Source of the DNA: JAYUHK01 sp043778415
GTDB lineage: Bacteria; Bacteroidota; Bacteroidia; Chitinophagales; Saprospiraceae
Assembly: GCA_043778415.1 (NCBI GenBank)
Contig: JAYWGG010000031.1
Coordinates: forward strand, 1 to 40,964
Direction of reading: 5' to 3'
Length of the DNA stretch: 40,964 bases
The notes beneath the pieces were generated by a model. That model saw nothing but the letters and a program-made list of their open reading frames with translations, did no database searches and was not told the origin of the DNA. The translations under genes and the position numbers were made by a program. This document shows, piece by piece, positions 25,232 through 32,776 of this stretch; within the stretch, counting starts at the first letter, position 1, and every line of letters starts with the position of its first letter.

Positions 25232-25927
25232 ATGGACTTTTTAACGCAACTTTTTAATGCTCTCGGCAGTCGCGACAGTTTGCTCGTGCTACTTTTTTTG
25301 TTCATCGCTTGGCTTATTGGGCTTCTGACTGGCAGATGGATTTGGCAACGCAAAGCAGCAGCACTCCAGTTAGAGTTAGATGCCTGCCGCAACGACCTTG
25401 CAGCTTGGAAAACAAAATATGCCGATCTCGAAAAACTATACCGCCAACGCGACAACGATTTGAGCAACGCAAAAATAGAAATTGACAATCTTCGTGTGCA
25501 GATGGAAAAATATTCGGCACAAGTCGGTCAGCTTCACGCAGATTTGCAGACTTGTCAGGACGACAAAGCCAAACTCGCTGCGGGCGAAAAAATAGAGGCG
25601 CAACCAGCAGTCATGGCAGCCAGCGCAATGGCAGCGATGGCAGGCGGCATGACGGCGATGAGTCAGCGCAAAGATGACCTAAAAAAAGTAGAGGGCATCG
25701 GACCGAAGATAGAGCAGCTGCTCAACAACGACGGCATTTGGTTGTGGTCGGATTTGGCTGCGTCAGCGCAGGAGCGTTTGCAAGCTATTCTTGACGCAGC
25801 AGGACCGCACTACCGTATTCACGACCCTTCGAGCTGGGCGCGTCAGGCAGCTTTGGCGAGCGAAGGCAAGTGGGCAGAACTTAAGACTTTTCAGGACTTT
25901 TTGATAGCGGGCAGAACTCCGGGATAA
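25232..25927 (+). CDS. Membrane-anchored coiled-coil protein with C-terminal helix-hairpin-helix
   Basis: A 231-residue protein. Its N-terminal membrane helix is at about 12-31 (LLVLLFLFIAWLIGLLTGRW), then a coiled coil at about 38-115 (LELDACRNDLAAWKTKYADL, NAKIEIDNLRVQMEKY). An Ala/Met-rich linker follows (MAASAMAAMAGGMTAMS). The C-terminal segment at about 150-225 carries the helix-hairpin-helix motif DLKKVEGIGPKIEQLLNNDG, like those of DUF4332-type and ribosomal-L21-annotated proteins. Such motifs bind DNA or other helices. Pairing with a peptidoglycan-binding OmpA protein suggests an envelope complex, but that is inference. A terminator follows at 25948-25986. Confidence 0.75.
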   Translation: MDFLTQLFNALGSRDSLLVLLFLFIAWLIGLLTGRWIWQRKAAALQLELDACRNDLAAWKTKYADLEKLYRQRDNDLSNAKIEIDNLRVQMEKYSAQVGQLHADLQTCQDDKAKLAAGEKIEAQPAVMAASAMAAMAGGMTAMSQRKDDLKKVEGIGPKIEQLLNNDGIWLWSDLAASAQERLQAILDAAGPHYRIHDPSSWARQAALASEGKWAELKTFQDFLIAGRTPG

Positions 25928-25947
25928 AATAGCAACTATCTTTTTCG

Positions 25948-25986
25948 AAAAGCTCCGTAGAAAAAACTCTACGGAGCTTTTTTTTT
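25948..25986 (+). terminator. Intrinsic terminator after the OmpA / helix-hairpin-helix pair
   Basis: Perfect 13-bp arms AAAGCTCCGTAGA (25948-25960/61) and TCTACGGAGCTTT (25968-25980) with an A-rich loop, followed by T residues to 25986. It lies 21 bases after the stop codon at 25927. Confidence 0.85.
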
Positions 25987-25999
25987 GAATCCCGAAGAA

Positions 26000-26157
26000 G
26001 GAACGCGTCAAAATAAGTTACTGTATTCTGACTTGTCTTTTGAACCAAAACTGCGTTAGATTTTCGTTACGATGCACGGCATCGCGCCTCAAATCTGCCT
26101 TGTTTTGACCCAAAATTCTGCATCACAATATTCAGTGTCTTATTTTCTCTTCATTCC
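26000..26157 (+). repeat. Dispersed hairpin element, copy A (158 bp)
   Basis: The first full-length copy of an element also found at 27147-27304, 34240-34396 and, inverted, 38212-38368. Ends are GGAACGCGTC... and ...TCTTCATTCC, an imperfect terminal inverted repeat. The central stem is CGATGC (26070-26075) / GCATCG (26079-26084), where copies B and C have CAACGC/GCGTTG, so two base pairs have changed on both sides. An outer stem TTTTG...CAAAA also pairs. It fills most of the 315-base gap between the terminator at 25986 and the PD-(D/E)XK gene; nothing else is visible there. Confidence 0.8.
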
Positions 26158-26242
26158 TAAATAAAAAAAAATACTGTAATTTAGCGATAAATACCACCGA
26201 ATATGATATTTTGTGAGTTAAAATCGGATAAAAACAAAAAAT

Positions 26243-27130
26243 ATGATTATTGCCAATCCAATATACGACACGGTGTTCAAATATCTGATGGAAGATATTG
26301 AAATCGCAAAAGGCGTTTTGTCTGTAATTATCAATACAGAAATCACAGAACTTCATGTAAAATCACAGGAAACTACGTCAGAAATTGCGGTGGCGAATAA
26401 AATACCGATTAATATTTATCGCTTGGATTTCGTGGCTGTGGTGAAGCAAGCCGACGGAACGTATAGAAAAGCATTGATTGAGCTGCAAAAAACAAAACGA
26501 AGTACCAATATCAGCCGTTTTCGAAGATATTTGGGCGAAAACTATCAGAAAGAAGATGCTGTAACGGAAAATGGGGTCGAGATGGCGCGTCCTTTAGAAA
26601 TTATTACGATATATTTTTTGGGCTTCGAGTTGGACGACGTTCCTGTGTCTGTGCTGAAAGTAAAAAATTGTTTTGTAGATGCCACCACAGGCAGCCTATT
26701 GAATCCAGAGCCTAAAAACCAGTTTATTCGACTGCTCAACCACGAAAGTTACACGATACAAATACCCAAATTACAACCAAACGACAAAAGTAGATTAGAA
26801 AAAGTACTCAATATTTTTAGTCAAAAGTACAAGACAACGGATATTCATATTCTAAATTATCAAGGAAAAACGGACGATCCTCTCATCAAAAGAATCATTA
26901 ATCGCTTGACGAGAGCCATCGCCGATGAAAGTTTGCGAAGACAAATGAACGTAGAAGACGAAATAGAAAGCGAATTGCAAGAATTATCCCAAAAATTGGA
27001 AGAAAAAGACAAGAAATTAGAGGAAAAAGACAAGAAATTGGAAGAGAAAGACAAGAAATTGGAAGAAAAAGAGAAAGAAAATACTGAATTGTTGCGGCAA
27101 CTCGAAGAACTCCGAAAACAAATAAAATAA
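26243..27130 (+). CDS. PD-(D/E)XK nuclease family putative transposase (Rpn-like)
   Basis: A 295-residue protein of the PD-(D/E)XK transposase / Rpn-like group, whose members cut DNA and promote RecA-independent recombination or are presumed transposases. The N-terminal NPIYDTVFKYLMED matches the family opening. The nuclease core is IYRLDFVAVV...YRKALIELQKTK, giving D62, E80 and Q82 (the E-x-Q variant of the motif). The C-terminus (about 240-295) is a highly charged coiled coil built from four tandem copies of KLEEKDK, encoded by a 21-bp repeat at about 26992-27075. The gene is bracketed by two direct copies of the hairpin element (26000-26157 and 27147-27304), and its stop is only 16 bases before the second. 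Confidence 0.85.
   Translation: MIIANPIYDTVFKYLMEDIEIAKGVLSVIINTEITELHVKSQETTSEIAVANKIPINIYRLDFVAVVKQADGTYRKALIELQKTKRSTNISRFRRYLGENYQKEDAVTENGVEMARPLEIITIYFLGFELDDVPVSVLKVKNCFVDATTGSLLNPEPKNQFIRLLNHESYTIQIPKLQPNDKSRLEKVLNIFSQKYKTTDIHILNYQGKTDDPLIKRIINRLTRAIADESLRRQMNVEDEIESELQELSQKLEEKDKKLEEKDKKLEEKDKKLEEKEKENTELLRQLEELRKQIK
26992..27075 (+). repeat. 21-bp tandem repeat encoding KLEEKDK heptads
   Basis: About four copies of a 21-base unit (AAATTGGAAGAAAAAGACAAG with silent A/G changes) lie in frame within the PD-(D/E)XK gene. Because the unit is a multiple of three and encodes one coiled-coil heptad, copy number can change without a frameshift, lengthening or shortening the C-terminal coil. 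Confidence 0.8.
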
Positions 27131-27146
27131 CGCGCAAAACCCATAA

Positions 27147-27304
27147 GGAATATATCTAAAATAAAAAACTGATTTTTTCTGCTCAATTACAACCAATCAC
27201 TGCGTTATTTTTTCGTTACAACGCCCGGCGTTGCGCCTCAAAAATGCCTTGTTATTGTTTGAATTGATTGGAAAAAATGGAGTACCTTATTTTTTCTTCA
27301 CTCC
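27147..27304 (+). repeat. Dispersed hairpin element, copy B (158 bp)
   Basis: Same length and orientation as copy A. The central stem is CAACGC (27219-27224) / GCGTTG (27228-27233) with CCG as the loop. The outer stem pairs CAATTaCAAcCAAT with ATTGTTTGAATTG. It sits between the convergent PD-(D/E)XK gene and the acyl-CoA synthetase gene, 16 bases after one stop and 17 bases before the other, so it could also serve as a bidirectional terminator. Confidence 0.85.
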
Positions 27305-27321
27305 TAACTGAAAATTTTTTT

Positions 27322-29085
27322 CTAATAATCATACATTTCGGCAATATCTTTGGCATATTTTTCTACGATAACCGAGCGACGTGGCTTGAGAGTTGGGGTT
27401 AGTTCGCCACTTTCGGCGGTCCATTCTTCGTATAGTAGATGGATTTTTTTTACTTGCTCGTAGTTTTTAAGCTGTGCGTTTACCTCCTCCAACTGACTGT
27501 TCATATACTTGACTACTTTTGGGTTGATGACCATGAATTGGGGGGCTGTCCAGTGTACTTTGTTGGCTTCGCACCATTCTTGAAGTCGGACAAAAGAAGG
27601 CACCACCAATGCCGCCACATAAGATTTGTTGGCTCCTACCACCAAGCATTGCTCCACAAAAGGCGACACTTTGAGCAAATTCTCTACCATTTGAGGCGCG
27701 ACATACCGCCCGCTCGAAGTCTTAAAAATATCCTTTTTTCGGTCAGTAAGTTGCAAAAACCGCTTAAAAACTATCTTCCCGACATCGCCTGTTTTGAACC
27801 AATTTTCGGCGTCTATTACTGCCGCAGTTTCGGCGGCTTTTTTGTAATAACCCAACATTACGCCGGGACTTCGCACCCATATTTCACCCACTCCTTGCTC
27901 GTCGGGAGTGTCAATTTTTAGCTCTACTCCTGTGATAGGTATGCCGACTGTGCCGAAGCGAGTGCCGCCCGGCTCGAATCGGTTGAACGCAACTACGGGC
28001 GAGGTTTCTGTCAATCCGTACCCTTCGCGGATACGGATTTTGGCTGCCGAAAAAAGCCTCCCCAAGCGCGGCTGCAAGGCAGATGCACCGACTATAACAC
28101 CCTTTACATTGCCCCCGAGCGCAGCACGCCAGCGACCAAAAACCAACACATTGGCAGCCCAAAGTTGGCATCGATACCACCAAGATTTGCCGCGTTGCCC
28201 TTCGTATTTTTCTCCGAGTGCCAAGACCCGATAAGATATTTTTCGTAAAAATTTGGGTTGTTTGGCAATTTTTTCGAGCAATGCGTCGTATATTTTTTCT
28301 AAAAAACGAGGGACAGCCGTAAAGTAATGCGGGCGAATTTTTTTGATGGCTACCGATATTTCGGAGTTATCGGATATGTAGCAAACAGAAGCACCGACGA
28401 CCATGTAAGAGTACGTTACCATGCGCTCAAAAACGTGGCTCAAAGGCAGAAAGCTGATTGTAGTATGTTGGCTACCGACGGGAATGAGCGCAATAACGGC
28501 TTTGATATTGCTCACGATATTTCGATGAGAAAGCATCACGCCTTTGGGTTCGCCCGTAGTCCCAGAAGTATAGATGATGGTCGCGAGGTGGTGTTCCGAA
28601 ATATTATATTTGCGATGAGCGAGTTCCTCCAAAAAATCATTGCTTTTCTCCTCCAAATCTTTCCAAAATACAACTTCGTCTATTTTTTGAAAAGATATAA
28701 TATTCGGAATAACACGATTTTTTAGACTATTTATTCGGTCGCAAAGAATTTTGTTGGAGCAAACTACCAAATTTGCATTTGTTTCTTCCAAAATATAGTC
28801 TAATTGCGCATCGCTGATATTGGCGTGGATAGGGACGACGACAGCACCGATTTGTTGGAGCGCAAAATCCACAAAATTCCATTCGGGACTCCCGCAATGC
28901 GCCCAAATAAGAACATTTTGACCGACTTGAATCCCTTTTTTTATAAAACCTGCACTCAAAGAATTTATTATTTCCACACTCTCCGAAGTAGTATAAGCAA
29001 CTCCACCCCAAGCCGAAAGCGCATTGGGCTGCGAATAACGAGCGGCTTGGTAGGGCAGAATGTCAAAAAGTCTTTCAAATGTCAT
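27322..29085 (-). CDS. Long-chain fatty-acid--CoA ligase (AMP-forming)
   Basis: A 587-residue member of the ANL superfamily that activates fatty acids with ATP to acyl-AMP and then acyl-CoA, at the inner face of the membrane. Motifs in order are the ATP loop IIYTSGTTGEPKGVMLSH (about 165-182), LPLSHVFERMVTY, the fatty-acid gate region GGNVKGVIVGASALQP, GYGLTETSPVVAF, the hinge FKTGDVG and LTDRKKDIFKTSSGRYVAPQ, and the C-terminal lid ending LKPRRSVIVEKY. The ATG complementary to 29083-29085 is chosen: it gives the usual MTFERLFDILPYQ start and lies 11 bases after the stop of the EnvC-like gene. It probably belongs to the same operon. Confidence 0.92.
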   Translation of the reverse strand: MTFERLFDILPYQAARYSQPNALSAWGGVAYTTSESVEIINSLSAGFIKKGIQVGQNVLIWAHCGSPEWNFVDFALQQIGAVVVPIHANISDAQLDYILEETNANLVVCSNKILCDRINSLKNRVIPNIISFQKIDEVVFWKDLEEKSNDFLEELAHRKYNISEHHLATIIYTSGTTGEPKGVMLSHRNIVSNIKAVIALIPVGSQHTTISFLPLSHVFERMVTYSYMVVGASVCYISDNSEISVAIKKIRPHYFTAVPRFLEKIYDALLEKIAKQPKFLRKISYRVLALGEKYEGQRGKSWWYRCQLWAANVLVFGRWRAALGGNVKGVIVGASALQPRLGRLFSAAKIRIREGYGLTETSPVVAFNRFEPGGTRFGTVGIPITGVELKIDTPDEQGVGEIWVRSPGVMLGYYKKAAETAAVIDAENWFKTGDVGKIVFKRFLQLTDRKKDIFKTSSGRYVAPQMVENLLKVSPFVEQCLVVGANKSYVAALVVPSFVRLQEWCEANKVHWTAPQFMVINPKVVKYMNSQLEEVNAQLKNYEQVKKIHLLYEEWTAESGELTPTLKPRRSVIVEKYAKDIAEMYDY

Positions 29086-29096
29086 AAAATAATTTT

Positions 29097-30362
29097 TTAT
29101 TTTCCTATCCAATCGGCGGGATTCAGGCGTTGTTTCTCTTGCCACACCTCAAAATGCAGTTGCGATTGGGTGCTGCCGTCTTTGGGTGCTGCCACTTGCC
29201 CAATAATTTGTTTGGCTTGCAACTCATCGCCTCTGCGAACTTTTATTACTTCAAGATTGGAATAAACGGTATAATAATTGCCGTGCTGCGCAATAACCAC
29301 ATTATTTAGACCCGGAAAAAATTGCGTACTGATGATTTTACCCTTACAAACTGCGCGAACATTGGCATTGGGTTCGGTGGCAATGTCTATCCCGTGATTG
29401 TGGATTTGCACGTCTTTGAGCGTCGGGTGTGACTGCAATCCGAACCGCCTCGAAATCGCTCCTTTTTGGACGGGCCATGGCAATTTGCCGCGATTATTTT
29501 TGAAGTCACTCGAAAGGGCGTTAAATTCGGGTGTTTCTACGATAGCCGTTGCCTCCGTGTCCTGCCCGACGGGAGCGCGGCGGGATTTGTCGCGCGTGCG
29601 CCGCCCCGATATTTCATTTTTGATAACTATTTCGATGGCAGAGTTGAGCTTTTCGTGTATTTTTTCTTGCTCTTCGAGTTCTTTGCGCAGCTTTTGTTCG
29701 GTCGCCGAAAGCGATTTTAGTTGTTGGTCTGTTTGTTTGAGTTCTCCGTGCAGTTGTTTTTTTTCAGCTTCTTCGACCGTCAATTTTTCGCCTGTGTTTT
29801 CTTTTTGATGTTCTCGAATGGCAATTTTGGAAGAGAGTATTTTTTGTGTCGCCACGATGTAGGAGGCTTCTTTTTGCCGAAACTGGTCGTACTGCCGAAG
29901 GTATTGGCGGTGCTGGTAATCTGCGTCTATTTTTTTTGGGAAAAAAGGCATTGCGACAGAAAAAAACGATACGCTCGGATTTATTTTTTCACGCAAAACA
30001 CGGCGCGCACGCTCCGAATATTCGCTGGTAAGTCGCTGAATATCAAGGTTGAGAGCTTCGCTAACTGCCGTGTTGCGATTGATACTTTTAGAAAGCTGGT
30101 GGACTTCTGTTTGCAGATTGCCGACTACTTGTTCTTGTTTTTTGACTTGTTTGTTGAGTTGGACTTTTTCCTTCAGTTTGCCTACTTTTGTTTTTTTTGT
30201 TTCTTCCAACTGCGAAGATTTTTTTTTGATGTCTTTCAGAATCTGTTTGCGCTTTACCTCCAACTCTCTGCGCGAACTCTGCTGCGCCGCCGCTTTTGTC
30301 GGAGAAAGAAAAAGGCTAATCAAAATCGCAAGAAGTGGAACAGCTATTTTTAAATAATTCAT
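29097..30362 (-). CDS. EnvC-like murein hydrolase activator (degenerate M23/LytM)
   Basis: A 421-residue secreted protein: a signal peptide (MNYLKIAVPLLAILISLFLSP...), a long coiled coil (about 28-270, with LEVKRKQILKDIKKKSSQLEE at the start), and a C-terminal LytM domain (about 300-421). The LytM fold is visible in HNHGIDIATEPNANVRAVCKG, IAQHGNYYTVYSNL and QLHFEVWQEKQRLNPADWI. Two positions that are histidine in active LytM peptidases are changed (YSNL instead of the usual Y-x-H-L, and Q-L-H instead of H-L-H). It therefore probably activates amidases in daughter-cell separation rather than cutting peptidoglycan itself, as for EnvC. It follows the DUF4292 lipoprotein gene by 58 bases. Confidence 0.88.
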   Translation of the reverse strand: MNYLKIAVPLLAILISLFLSPTKAAAQQSSRRELEVKRKQILKDIKKKSSQLEETKKTKVGKLKEKVQLNKQVKKQEQVVGNLQTEVHQLSKSINRNTAVSEALNLDIQRLTSEYSERARRVLREKINPSVSFFSVAMPFFPKKIDADYQHRQYLRQYDQFRQKEASYIVATQKILSSKIAIREHQKENTGEKLTVEEAEKKQLHGELKQTDQQLKSLSATEQKLRKELEEQEKIHEKLNSAIEIVIKNEISGRRTRDKSRRAPVGQDTEATAIVETPEFNALSSDFKNNRGKLPWPVQKGAISRRFGLQSHPTLKDVQIHNHGIDIATEPNANVRAVCKGKIISTQFFPGLNNVVIAQHGNYYTVYSNLEVIKVRRGDELQAKQIIGQVAAPKDGSTQSQLHFEVWQEKQRLNPADWIGK

Positions 30363-30420
30363 TTAGAATGAGTTGGAAAATTTTCTTGCAAATATATCAA
30401 TTTTTTTTATGTAAAAAAAA

Positions 30421-31200
30421 TCAATCTACTCTCGAATATCTGCTCGGAATATCAAAAGGCATTTGCTTCGGTATGTTGATGTCCGTTTTTTCAAACTGAC
30501 ATTCTATTTCTCCAGTTCCGACGGCGGGATTGCGAAATTTTATTTTGCGCAGCCGAGAAAAATTTTGCAAAGTTCCCAATGGTTGATACTGCTCCAAAGT
30601 GGTCACAAATTGGATATTTTTTATAACATTTTCTATCGTCATAGATTTCAGGAGAAAATTATCCGCCGAAAGGCTGTACTCGCTTTGCAAAGGTTTTTTG
30701 TCTTTTGTGGACAGGCGATATTCGGTGTTAGAAGTATCTACCGCAAGCTCGCGCCCTTCGAGAAGAACGACATTCCCCAAAATAATATTTTGTAAGTTCT
30801 TAAAATTTGCTTGTTCCTTTGGCAAACCAATCTGCTGCCCAATAAATTCCCAATTTTTGACGGAATAAGTTCCTTCCAAGCGATTGAGCAGCACGCAGGA
30901 GTCGGGCGCAATCAACACTCGCGCTACTTCGATACCGAACTTTGTCACATTGAGCCAAATCAGGCTGTCTGTCTTCATTCGCAAGCGAACCGTCCCGCCG
31001 AAAGATTGGGTAGAGCTTTCAAAATTAATGTTGAGTTTAGATTCTAACCATGTCACGTTTATTTTATTTTGTTCCAAATTTTTTAACAACGTGACCGCCG
31101 ATAGCATTTTTGTCCCTTTGGCTTCTCCGACTGCCGTTTTTTTTGCTACCGAACAACTCAACGCCAGCATACACAGTCCCAAGCAAGCAATTATTTTCAT
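30421..31200 (-). CDS. DUF4292 family lipoprotein
   Basis: A 259-residue protein. The ATG complementary to 31198-31200 is preferred because it gives a lipoprotein signal (MKIIACLGLCMLALSC, lipid-modified Cys at 16), and a promoter lies just upstream. The body shows the DUF4292 pattern: repeated amphipathic strands such as WLESKLNINFESSTQSFGGTVRLRMKTDSLIWLNV and the late ITNV-like strand-rich half. The fold is expected to resemble LolA/LolB lipid-binding half-barrels. In Bacteroidota it commonly precedes an EnvC/M23 gene, as here. A role in handling lipids or lipoproteins at the outer membrane is inferred. Confidence 0.85.
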   Translation of the reverse strand: MKIIACLGLCMLALSCSVAKKTAVGEAKGTKMLSAVTLLKNLEQNKINVTWLESKLNINFESSTQSFGGTVRLRMKTDSLIWLNVTKFGIEVARVLIAPDSCVLLNRLEGTYSVKNWEFIGQQIGLPKEQANFKNLQNIILGNVVLLEGRELAVDTSNTEYRLSTKDKKPLQSEYSLSADNFLLKSMTIENVIKNIQFVTTLEQYQPLGTLQNFSRLRKIKFRNPAVGTGEIECQFEKTDINIPKQMPFDIPSRYSRVD

Positions 31201-31224
31201 ATTATTTTTATTTTTTTGACTCTG

Positions 31225-31254
31225 CAAAGATAGCTTTTTGAGCAAAATCTCAAA
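31225..31254 (-). promoter_or_regulatory. Bacteroidota promoter for the DUF4292-EnvC-acyl-CoA ligase genes
   Basis: The minus strand reads TTTG (complement of 31251-31254), 18 bases, then TATCTTTG (complement of 31225-31232), a good match to the -33/-7 consensus. The DUF4292 ATG lies 24 bases downstream of the -7 box. It is one of the best-formed promoters in the window. Confidence 0.6.
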
Positions 31255-31279
31255 AAATAATTTTTGTAAATAAAAACTT

Positions 31280-32032
31280 CTAAAAATTCCAAGCGGTCAT
31301 TACTTGTGTAAAATTTAGCTTTTTTATCTTATCGCTGGTCGTTTCCATCTTCACAATACCTCTTTCTGGATTGAACCACATTTTGACATGGCTCGTGTTT
31401 TTCATTTTCATACCAAACATCTCCGTTTCGCTCTCACCGTCGTGTTCTAAAATAAAACAGTTGAACTCTCCGATAGGCAGCGTAATTTTTTCTTGTCCAG
31501 TGACCGTCCTATTTTTGATGAGCATATTGGTCGTCGTAGTCATCGCAATCATGCCCGAAGTGATTATTTTGGCTACAATCTGTGCATCGGGCTGGCTGTC
31601 GCCGACTTTCATATTTTTTTTGATAGCCAGTTTATCGCCCGACACTTCGGTTTTGATGGTCATATCGCTCTTGCCAGACTTCTCTTTAAGTTTAAAATCA
31701 CCAATTTGCATCATAGATTTGGGGTCCATAATAAGCTCGTCGCCCGTGCACTGGAAAGAAATATTGGTTGGTTGCCACTCCTTATTTTTGGCATCGCGAC
31801 CTTCTTGTCGGATAGAAACTTCGCCGTTGGTGTTGCTTTCGACGATATTTTTAATAACGCCTGTCACTTTTCCTTTTCGGTCGTAGGTAGTTTGCTCGTA
31901 AGAGCCGCCGCTTTTCATAGCGAGAATGTAGGGCATACCGCAGCCAGAAGTATTGGTTTTGGTGACTACGCTTTGGGCGAAAATATTGTAGAAACTCAAG
32001 GTAAAAACGGCTACAAATAAGATTTTTTTCAT
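31280..32032 (-). CDS. TapB-like / DUF3108-like secreted protein
   Basis: A 250-residue protein with a signal peptide (MKKILFVAVFTLSFYNIFAQ). The body is strand-rich with the order seen in TapB-family and DUF3108-like proteins of Bacteroidota: a GSYEQTTYDRKGKVTGVIKN start, KSMMQIGDFKLKEK in the middle, then TGQEKITLPIGEFNCFILEHDG, and WFNPERGIVKMETTS near the end. A periplasmic or outer-membrane location is likely; the function is unknown. Its first nine codons and 5' leader are nearly identical to those of the OmpA gene at 32777-34201, although the proteins are otherwise unrelated. Confidence 0.78.
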   Translation of the reverse strand: MKKILFVAVFTLSFYNIFAQSVVTKTNTSGCGMPYILAMKSGGSYEQTTYDRKGKVTGVIKNIVESNTNGEVSIRQEGRDAKNKEWQPTNISFQCTGDELIMDPKSMMQIGDFKLKEKSGKSDMTIKTEVSGDKLAIKKNMKVGDSQPDAQIVAKIITSGMIAMTTTTNMLIKNRTVTGQEKITLPIGEFNCFILEHDGESETEMFGMKMKNTSHVKMWFNPERGIVKMETTSDKIKKLNFTQVMTAWNF

Positions 32033-32085
32033 TTGGAGAATATTGAAGTTTGTTTTTGAATAAAAGTTGGTTAGTAGATAATGAC

Positions 32086-32138
32086 TGATGTTGCGCAGAG
32101 GAAAAATTTTAAAATTATTTCACATCTGCACAACATCA
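32086..32138 (-). terminator. Stem-loop between the 182-aa secreted protein gene and the TapB-like gene
   Basis: TGATGTTGCGCAGA (32086-32099) pairs with TCTGCACAACATCA (32125-32138) with one mismatch, around a 25-base AT-rich loop. It lies 26 bases beyond the stop at 32165, in line with a terminator, and 53 bases ahead of the TapB-like start at 32032. It lacks a long U-tract, so attenuation or leader structure is also possible. Confidence 0.45.
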
Positions 32139-32164
32139 ATCATTTTAGAAATTGTTGTAAATGA

Positions 32165-32713
32165 TTAACTAAAACAAGTAAATTTCTTTTTTACACATAC
32201 AGGAGTTCCGCATAGATTATTTTTTTTGCCATTGACCTCTAAACAAACAGTCACTTCAAAATCTGAATTTATCTGGACATATTTATTAGTTTTGGTTGGT
32301 ATGAAAAATACATCACAGCCGTTTCCGAAATAAAGATTGCAGCTAAAAGAAGTTCCACTTGCAATCGGTAGCGTTATAGGTATTCTTTTGATAACATTTC
32401 CACCTGTCGAAAAGACAATGAAAGCAGAACCGCCACCCAAATCTAATGCTGCCCCACCATTGAACAGTTGGGCGGTAAAGGTCAGACTGGCATAGACATT
32501 GGAGGCTTGTCCTGTCAATGGTTGAAATGCAGGTTCTCCCATTTCAGCAAAACTTAATAAAGCGCACTTTAAATTAATGTCTGGTTTGCTTCCGTCAGGA
32601 TACGTGAACGGTTGTGGCTTGATAGCTTCAGCTGGTAATTTAGTGATTTGAGCGTTTGCAACGTTTGTAAAAAAGGTTGCCAAAATTGCGATTGCGAAAA
32701 ATAATTTTTTCAT
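32165..32713 (-). CDS. Small secreted hypothetical protein
   Basis: A 182-residue protein with a clear signal peptide (MKKLFFAIAILATFFTNVANAQ). The mature part is strand-rich with glycine-rich turns (FNGGAALDLGGGSAFIVFS) and six cysteines clustered mainly in the second half (FSCNLYFGNGC, NNLCGTPVCVKKKFTCFS), suggesting disulphides. No known family is recognised. It is between two other secreted-protein genes in the same orientation, so an envelope role is likely. Confidence 0.65.
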   Translation of the reverse strand: MKKLFFAIAILATFFTNVANAQITKLPAEAIKPQPFTYPDGSKPDINLKCALLSFAEMGEPAFQPLTGQASNVYASLTFTAQLFNGGAALDLGGGSAFIVFSTGGNVIKRIPITLPIASGTSFSCNLYFGNGCDVFFIPTKTNKYVQINSDFEVTVCLEVNGKKNNLCGTPVCVKKKFTCFS

Positions 32714-32776
32714 TGAATTGTGTTTTTTAAAAAGTTATAAATAATTGATTATTAAGGGTTTAAAAATATTTTTTGA

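Noticed and set aside
29097..30362. Active M23 endopeptidase
   Set aside because: Two of the residues expected to be histidine in active LytM enzymes are N and Q here, so an EnvC-like activator is the better call.
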